Assembly: GCA_023440865.1 (NCBI GenBank)
Contig: JAEXRM010000083.1
Coordinates: 1 to 20,344 of the forward strand
Direction: 5' to 3'
Source of the DNA: Bacillota bacterium
Lineage (GTDB): Bacteria; Bacillota; Clostridia; DSM-8532
DNA: 20,344 nucleotides
Part shown: piece after piece, positions 16,642-20,344 of the stretch
Position numbering within the stretch: position 1 is the stretch's first letter
Layout: each line of letters opens with the position of its first letter
Notes under the pieces: model-generated
Seen by the model: the letters and a program-made list of their open reading frames with translations, nothing else
Told to the model about the DNA's origin: nothing
Database searches by the model: none
Translations under genes and position numbers: made by a program

Positions 16642-16720
16642 CAGCGAGCAGCCGCGGCCAGCACGAGGCGGGTGACAGCGAGCAGTTGCGGCCAGCACGA
16701 GGCGGGTGACAGCGAGCAGC
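16627..16720. repeat. 34-bp tandem repeat spanning the amidase stop codon
   Basis: Units begin with GCACGAGGCGGGTGACAGCG at 16627, 16661 and 16695. The first two are complete and the third is partial. The TGA of the amidase gene (16639-16641) lies in the first unit. The period is not a multiple of three, and units two and three are untranslated. Confidence 0.93.
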
Positions 16721-16969
16721 CGCCAAACAGCAGGGTTTGCATCCGCTTGGATAGAATCGTCCCGGTCTTGAGCGTGAATCCGCCATTGTCGATTGTCCGG
16801 GAGGGGCGTAATGTAGAACATGCGTAACGAAGGCATTGCAGGCATGTGCGGCATCGCCTGGCACGATTCATGCCTTCTTACAGTGCCTGACCCCATTCGT
16901 GCTGCACTGCCTGGCACCCGGTGCCTGACGCCTCGTGCCTGCCCCACCCCACGCCACCAGGAGATCGAC
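16721..16969. other. Intergenic region upstream of the MATE gene, with degenerate 14-bp repeats
   Basis: TGCCTG occurs at 16884, 16908, 16922 and 16936; the last three are exactly 14 bp apart and form a degenerate tandem repeat. GGCAC-CCG-GTGCC at 16914-16926 can form a small hairpin. A weak promoter-like pair TTGTCG/TAATGT (16787-16792 and 16809-16814) is the only candidate promoter. The MATE frame stays open through part of this region, but coding is unlikely. Confidence 0.4.
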
Positions 16970-18415
16970 ATGCAAACGCTCAGAGTTCCCCGCACCTGGC
17001 TTCGCAAGGACGTTTTGCACCTGACGCTTCCTGTCATGCTCGAGCAGACCTTCCTGATGTCGCTGGGCATCGTCAACACCATCATGGCCAGTCGCATCGG
17101 CGAGGAGGCGGTATCCGCCATCGGCATGGTGGACTCGATCCACAACATCTTCATCGCCTTCTTTTCGGCCCTCGCGGTCGGCGGCACGGTGGTCGTCGCG
17201 CAGCTGACGGGCCAGAGCCGCACGCGGGAAGCCAACGACGCCGTGCAGCAGTCGCTGTTTTCAGGCCTGCTGCTGTCGATTGCGGTGATGGTCGCGCTCA
17301 TCTTCGTGAAGCATCCGCTTATCGGGGCCGTCTATGCGTCGGCCGAACCGCAGGTGCTTTCCAACGCTTATCTCTACTTCGACATCACGGTGCTCACGTA
17401 CCCGCTCATCAGCCTGTCGACCATTGCCTACGGCGTACTGCGGGGAGCGGGGGATACGCGCACCCCGATGAAAATCAATGTCGCCATCAATGTCATCAAC
17501 CTGGTGCTGAGCTACGTCATGATCTACGGCATCGGACCGCAGGGAGAAGCGCTGGCGGCATCGCCCTACGCGTTCCATATCAACGGCATGGGCGTCAAGG
17601 GCGCTGCCATTGCGGTTTCCATCGCGCGCGGACTGGGAGCGGTCGCGGTGCTGTTCGTGCTGTTCCGCGGCACCAAGCAGATCCGGCTTGGCAAGATCCA
17701 CCGGTTCCGCTTCAACTGGGGGTTGCAGCGGTCGATCTTCGGCGTCGGCATTCCTTCCTCGCTCGAATCGCTGATGTTCAACTCCGGCAAGCTCATCACG
17801 CAGGTGTTCATCGTGGGCATGGGCACCGCCGCCATCGCGTCGAACTACATCGGCGGGTCGATGAACTCGCTGACACTCATTCCCGGGAACGCGCTCGGCA
17901 TCGTGGCCACAACGATGGTCGGACAGGCGATGGGGCGCAAGGACACAAAGGAAGCCAACTTCCTGATGTGGTACCTGTTCTGGGTGTCGAACATCGTGCA
18001 GGCGGTGATCCTGGCGATTTTCTTCCCGGTCGCGCCGTTGATGGCGACACTCTATTCGCAGGACCCCGAGGTCATCCGCATGTCCTCGACCCTGTTCCGC
18101 ATGGCGCTGGTCGCCACGCCCCTCGCCTGGAGCGCGTCCTTCCTGCTGCCCGCGGCGCTCAAGGGAGCGGGAGACGCAAAGTACACGCTCATCACGGCCG
18201 TCATCGGCATGTGGACCTTCCGCATCGGCACGGGCTGGCTGTATGCCATCCCGCTGGGTTTTGGCGTGGCAGGCATCTGGATGGGCATGTTCACCGATTG
18301 GGTGGTGCGCGGCATCCTGTTCGCGCTGCGCGTGCGGAGCGGCAAGTGGAAGGAACGGCGGGTGCTGGCCGACGACGGGGAGGAGCCGCGCAAGGTGGGG
18401 GCCTTCGAGGTCTAG
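16970..18415 (+). CDS. MATE-family multidrug/cation antiporter
   Basis: A 481-aa membrane protein with about 12 hydrophobic helices in two similar halves, the standard MATE length. Typical segments are LTLPVMLEQTFLMSLGIVNT at the N-terminus, AVGGTVVVAQLTGQ, and in the second half IPSSLESLMFNSGKLITQ, GNALGIVATTMVGQAMG and PAALKGAGDAKYT. MATE proteins export cationic drugs or metabolites in exchange for Na+ or H+; the substrate here is unknown. The frame is open from 16820, but AGGAG at 16959-16963, 6 nt before ATG 16970, and the start of homology-like sequence at MQTLRVP fix the start. It stands alone with no local regulator overlapping, although marR and a heterodimeric exporter lie elsewhere in the window. 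No T-rich terminator follows. Confidence 0.95.
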   Translation: MQTLRVPRTWLRKDVLHLTLPVMLEQTFLMSLGIVNTIMASRIGEEAVSAIGMVDSIHNIFIAFFSALAVGGTVVVAQLTGQSRTREANDAVQQSLFSGLLLSIAVMVALIFVKHPLIGAVYASAEPQVLSNAYLYFDITVLTYPLISLSTIAYGVLRGAGDTRTPMKINVAINVINLVLSYVMIYGIGPQGEALAASPYAFHINGMGVKGAAIAVSIARGLGAVAVLFVLFRGTKQIRLGKIHRFRFNWGLQRSIFGVGIPSSLESLMFNSGKLITQVFIVGMGTAAIASNYIGGSMNSLTLIPGNALGIVATTMVGQAMGRKDTKEANFLMWYLFWVSNIVQAVILAIFFPVAPLMATLYSQDPEVIRMSSTLFRMALVATPLAWSASFLLPAALKGAGDAKYTLITAVIGMWTFRIGTGWLYAIPLGFGVAGIWMGMFTDWVVRGILFALRVRSGKWKERRVLADDGEEPRKVGAFEV

Positions 18416-18601
18416 GCATGCTGCATATGGTGCCAACGATGATTGAACTGCAGGCTTTCTCCATGTGAATCCGGCAAAGGATGACGTGCAGCTGGGTATT
18501 GGACCCATGCCCGGCGGCATCCGCGTTGCGCGGCGGGTTCATGTTGACGATTGACCGGAACCCGCTTGACGGATAAGATGGGTGTGCCGGAGGAATTGGT
18601 C

Positions 18602-19051
18602 ATGCACTTCATATCATGCAAAGTACAATATCGCCATTCCATGCCCGGTCGATATCGATTGTGCATTCTGACCGTCATCCTGTTCTTGGTGATGATCATG
18701 GTGTGCCGGTCCGTCGCCTATGCGCAGGATTTGGGCACGGAGCCGGAAGTCCCCATGTCGGAGGAAGCATCGGATGCCATGCCTGATGTTCTGGACGCGG
18801 ATCCGGAAGTCCCCCTGTCGGAGGAAGCATCGGATGCCATGCCTGATGTTCCGGACGCGGAGCTGCAGATTGGTGACATCATCGTGATGGAGGATGAACC
18901 AATTCCCTATGACGCATCCCTCATGCCTCTCACATTGAGCGGATCGGACGCGCAGCTGCCGCATACCGCCGGCATGCCGGCCGCATGGCTGTTGCATGCC
19001 GGCGGATGCCTGATCTTCCTGGGCTTTCATCTCAAGCTTCACGGTTCGTAG
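18602..19051 (+). CDS. Small exported acidic protein with LPHTA sorting-type tail
   Basis: A 149-aa protein. Residues 14-41 are a signal peptide (PGRYRLCILTVILFLVMIMV, cleavage after AYA). The mature part is acidic and contains a perfect-length 20-residue duplication at 48-67 and 68-87 (PEVPxSEEASDAMPDVxDAx). The C-terminus has LPHTAG (119-124), a hydrophobic segment WLLHAGGCLIFLGF, and a short tail with K145 and two His. This is the layout of a sortase substrate; LPxTA instead of LPxTG is known for some class of sortases, such as B. anthracis SrtC (LPNTA). No sortase gene is in the window. GGAGGA lies 7 nt before ATG 18602, which beats upstream in-frame starts at 18551 and 18578. The function of the acidic part is unknown; the protein would be small for an adhesin. 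Confidence 0.65.
   Translation: MHFISCKVQYRHSMPGRYRLCILTVILFLVMIMVCRSVAYAQDLGTEPEVPMSEEASDAMPDVLDADPEVPLSEEASDAMPDVPDAELQIGDIIVMEDEPIPYDASLMPLTLSGSDAQLPHTAGMPAAWLLHAGGCLIFLGFHLKLHGS
18743..18862. repeat. 60-bp in-frame tandem duplication
   Basis: Two copies, 18743-18802 and 18803-18862, differ at only a few positions (ATG/CTG, TCT/TCC changes). They encode the acidic 20-residue repeat of the LPHTA protein. Confidence 0.93.
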
Positions 19052-19085
19052 CAATGATCATGCAACACAATTTTCATTGTTTTTT
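19052..19085 (+). terminator. Possible weak terminator after the LPHTA gene
   Basis: CAATGA (19052-19057) can pair with TCATTG (19074-19079), or ACAAT-TTTC-ATTGT (19066-19080) can form a shorter hairpin. A run of six T (19080-19085) follows. The stems are AT-rich and weak. Confidence 0.45.
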
Positions 19086-19103
19086 CTGCAAGGATTTTCA
19101 TTC

Positions 19104-19119
19104 TGTATCCTCGGATACA
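19104..19119. promoter_or_regulatory. Inverted repeat upstream of the adhesin promoter
   Basis: TGTATCC-TC-GGATACA is a perfect 7-bp inverted repeat whose centre lies about 40 bp upstream of the -35 box. This position suits an activator or repressor site. No matching regulator can be named. Confidence 0.4.
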
Positions 19120-19149
19120 CAAACGACATTATCCGCACATTCTCTGTTA

Positions 19150-19179
19150 TTGACTTTTATCATCGACTTCACATATAAT
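19150..19179 (+). promoter_or_regulatory. Sigma-A-type promoter of the thioester adhesin
   Basis: TTGACT (19150-19155) and a perfect TATAAT (19174-19179) are 18 bp apart in AT-rich DNA. Transcription would begin near 19186, giving a leader of about 215 nt that contains the riboswitch. Confidence 0.85.
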
Positions 19180-19221
19180 CATGGCAGACAGAAAGCCCGT
19201 TACGTCAAGCATCTCTCGAAT

Positions 19222-19301
19222 TGAAAAAGGCGACCCGCATCGAAAGAGCGGCACGCAAAGCATGAAGTCTAACCCCGCAAGGGCATGATGGTTCGGCTGC
19301 C
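19222..19301 (+). ncRNA. Cyclic-di-GMP-I (GEMM) riboswitch aptamer
   Basis: The conserved core is present in order: the GAAA tetraloop between CCGC and GCGG (19235-19251), ACGCAAAGC (19253-19261), the AGTCTAA stretch (19266-19272), a GCAA loop closed by CCC/GGG (19277-19280), and ATGATGGTTCGGCTGCC (19285-19301). The last part aligns with the end of known Clostridium GEMM-I aptamers (ATGATAGCCTGGTTACC) with only pyrimidine or purine swaps. GGC at 19229-19231 can pair with GCC at 19299-19301, replacing the GGU/ACC of known members. Such RNAs bind the second messenger c-di-GMP; some relatives bind c-AMP-GMP, and I cannot exclude that here. Confidence 0.87.
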
Positions 19302-19330
19302 ATTTTGAGCAACAAAATGGCAGCTTTTTT
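19296..19330 (+). terminator. Riboswitch expression platform: intrinsic terminator in the adhesin leader
   Basis: GCTGCCATTTTG (19296-19307) and CAAAATGGCAGC (19313-19324) form a perfect 12-bp stem with the loop AGCAA, followed by six T. It lies before the coding region, not after a gene. Its 5' arm shares GCTGCC with the 3' strand of the GEMM aptamer, so aptamer folding and terminator formation exclude each other. Ligand binding should therefore favour read-through. Confidence 0.9.
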
Positions 19331-19399
19331 GTCTTTACAAATGAGATTCATGCCCACAGCAACATATGGATCCATACCACAATTTGAGGGAGGTTTACC

Positions 19400-20320
19400 A
19401 TGAACAAGAGAAAGCTGGTCGCAATTATCACGACCCTTGCCATGCTGGTTGCCATGTTCTCCATGGTCAATGCGGCAGAGAAGGAGTACAAGGCGTACGG
19501 CAAGGAAGATGGCCTCTGGAACAGCAGCACCGCGCTGTTCCATGTCAAGGAACTGAATGGCCAGAATCTTGTCGGAGCTCAAATCAACGCCTATTGTGCC
19601 GACGATGACACAAGCATCGACTACAGCAAGGTTTACACGCTCGGCAGTATCGGGAATGATGTCAACAGCAACAAGGTTCGCGCCATCCTGAACGGAAGCT
19701 ACCCCGCCATTGATCTGGGTGTGCTGAAGACCCGTGTCAATGCATGGACACCCAACAATCTGGGCAACATCCAGGGCCAGATTTCGAAAGAAGAGGCCAT
19801 CACCGGTACGCAGTGGGCCATCTGGAATTACACGAATGGAACGACACCCGATTATGGCTGGTTCACTGACAACGAAGACCTCATCTGCAAGTACCTGCTC
19901 TCCCTTTCTGGCATGCCCTCCTCCTTCACCCAGGCGACTGCGTCCGTCTCCGTTTCCGGTCAAGCCCAGGCTGACGGCAGCGCAGTCTTCACAGTCAGCT
20001 ACAGTGCACTCGCCAGCGACGGCAGCACGGTCATGACACCCACGATCGTTTCCAACAAGCCCTACACACAGAGCGCCGTCACCGGCACCACTACGAAGAC
20101 CTTCACCGCCACCGTTGCCAAGGCCGATTTCAACACCGACCTTTCCTTCTCGGTCACGGTCGACGGCACCCAGAACTTCACCGAAATGCTGAAGTTCGTT
20201 CCGAAGCTCAAGAGCAACAACAAGCCGGAGACCCAGGCGCTGGTCGGGTCTGCGACAAAGTCCTACCCGGTGACGATGTCGGCAAGTGCCACCGTGACCT
20301 ATGTGCCGCCGACGACCTAA
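19400..20320 (+). CDS. Thioester-domain (TQxA) surface adhesin, apparently cut short by a nonsense codon
   Basis: The readable frame is 306 aa. Residues 1-25 are a signal peptide ending VNA. A Cys-Gln thioester domain follows: C66 in NAYCADDD and Q138 in TGTQWAIWNYTNG, the TQxA motif. In known members these two side chains form an internal thioester that can bind covalently to host amines, for example on fibrinogen. Residues about 175-300 look like a beta-sandwich spacer. GGGAGG lies 6 nt before the ATG. The TAA at 20318-20320 follows YVPPTT and is followed in frame by codons for APTTEAPT up to the window end. Such Pro/Thr repeats normally lead to a sortase anchor, so the true gene probably continues past the window and TAA stands where GAA (Glu) is expected. 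It is either a recent pseudogene, a sequencing error or a secreted short form. Confidence 0.88.
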   Translation: MNKRKLVAIITTLAMLVAMFSMVNAAEKEYKAYGKEDGLWNSSTALFHVKELNGQNLVGAQINAYCADDDTSIDYSKVYTLGSIGNDVNSNKVRAILNGSYPAIDLGVLKTRVNAWTPNNLGNIQGQISKEEAITGTQWAIWNYTNGTTPDYGWFTDNEDLICKYLLSLSGMPSSFTQATASVSVSGQAQADGSAVFTVSYSALASDGSTVMTPTIVSNKPYTQSAVTGTTTKTFTATVAKADFNTDLSFSVTVDGTQNFTEMLKFVPKLKSNNKPETQALVGSATKSYPVTMSASATVTYVPPTT

Positions 20321-20344
20321 GCTCCGACCACCGAAGCTCCGACC
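20306..20344 (+). repeat. Start of a PTTEAP-coding repeat, open at the right edge
   Basis: After CCGACGACC comes TAA, then GCTCCGACCACC, GAA, GCTCCGACC. The period is 15 bases, and the codon before GCT is TAA in the first unit but GAA in the second. The array runs off the window. Confidence 0.7.

Noticed and set aside
16921..18468. 515-codon plus-strand frame overlapping the MATE gene
   Set aside because: It is the +1-type shadow of MATE; the translation is Arg/His/Gly-rich with no hydrophobic helices, whereas the other frame gives a textbook MATE protein.

Overview
The window is a GC-rich stretch of bacterial chromosome, most likely from a Gram-positive anaerobe of the Clostridia or a related Bacillota group. 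Evidence for this: three S-layer homology (SLH) repeats, a thioester-domain (TQxA) surface adhesin behind a cyclic-di-GMP-I (GEMM) riboswitch, a short protein with a sortase-like LPHTA tail, sigma-A-type promoters and clear AGGAGG ribosome binding sites. This assignment is inferred from gene content only; there is no rRNA, tRNA, CRISPR array, phage or IS element in the window.

Left part (1-8858), mostly housekeeping and transport. A 20-bp tandem repeat comes in from the left edge and ends just before proA (84-1361). A YbjN-like protein (1482-2180) follows; its 3' end, stop codon included, lies in a 73-bp tandem duplication. A metallo-beta-lactamase-fold hydrolase (2367-3215, minus strand) diverges from a MarR regulator. 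The regulator heads an operon with two ABC half-exporters that form a typical heterodimer with one degenerate ATP site, closed by a strong terminator at 7886-7930. Then comes a small HRDC-domain protein behind an unusually structured leader.

Middle part (8859-14401), a secreted-protein locus. A good promoter (8982-9010) drives an SLH protein of 474 aa. Its stop codon overlaps the start of a 1233-aa secreted protein of unknown function, and that stop in turn overlaps a possible 39-codon ORF. An AT-rich island of about 900 bp (about 10,135-11,040) straddles the junction of the two big genes, so the end of the first and the beginning of the second seem to have a different history from their flanks.

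Right part (14402-20344), regulation and cell surface. A TrmB-like regulator overlaps by 4 nt a probable lipoprotein amidase with a long, repeat-built Pro/Ala/Thr linker. Its stop codon too lies in a tandem repeat (34 bp). A MATE exporter follows, then a small exported acidic protein with an LPHTA sorting-type tail. Last is a thioester adhesin controlled by promoter, GEMM-I aptamer and intrinsic terminator. The aptamer 3' strand is part of the terminator stem, so c-di-GMP would be expected to switch the gene ON. The adhesin reading frame is cut by TAA exactly where a PTTEAP repeat would have GAA, and the repeat goes on in frame to the window edge.

The best candidates for something new are the SLH/1233-aa gene pair with its AT-rich core, and the c-di-GMP-controlled adhesin with its apparent nonsense codon.
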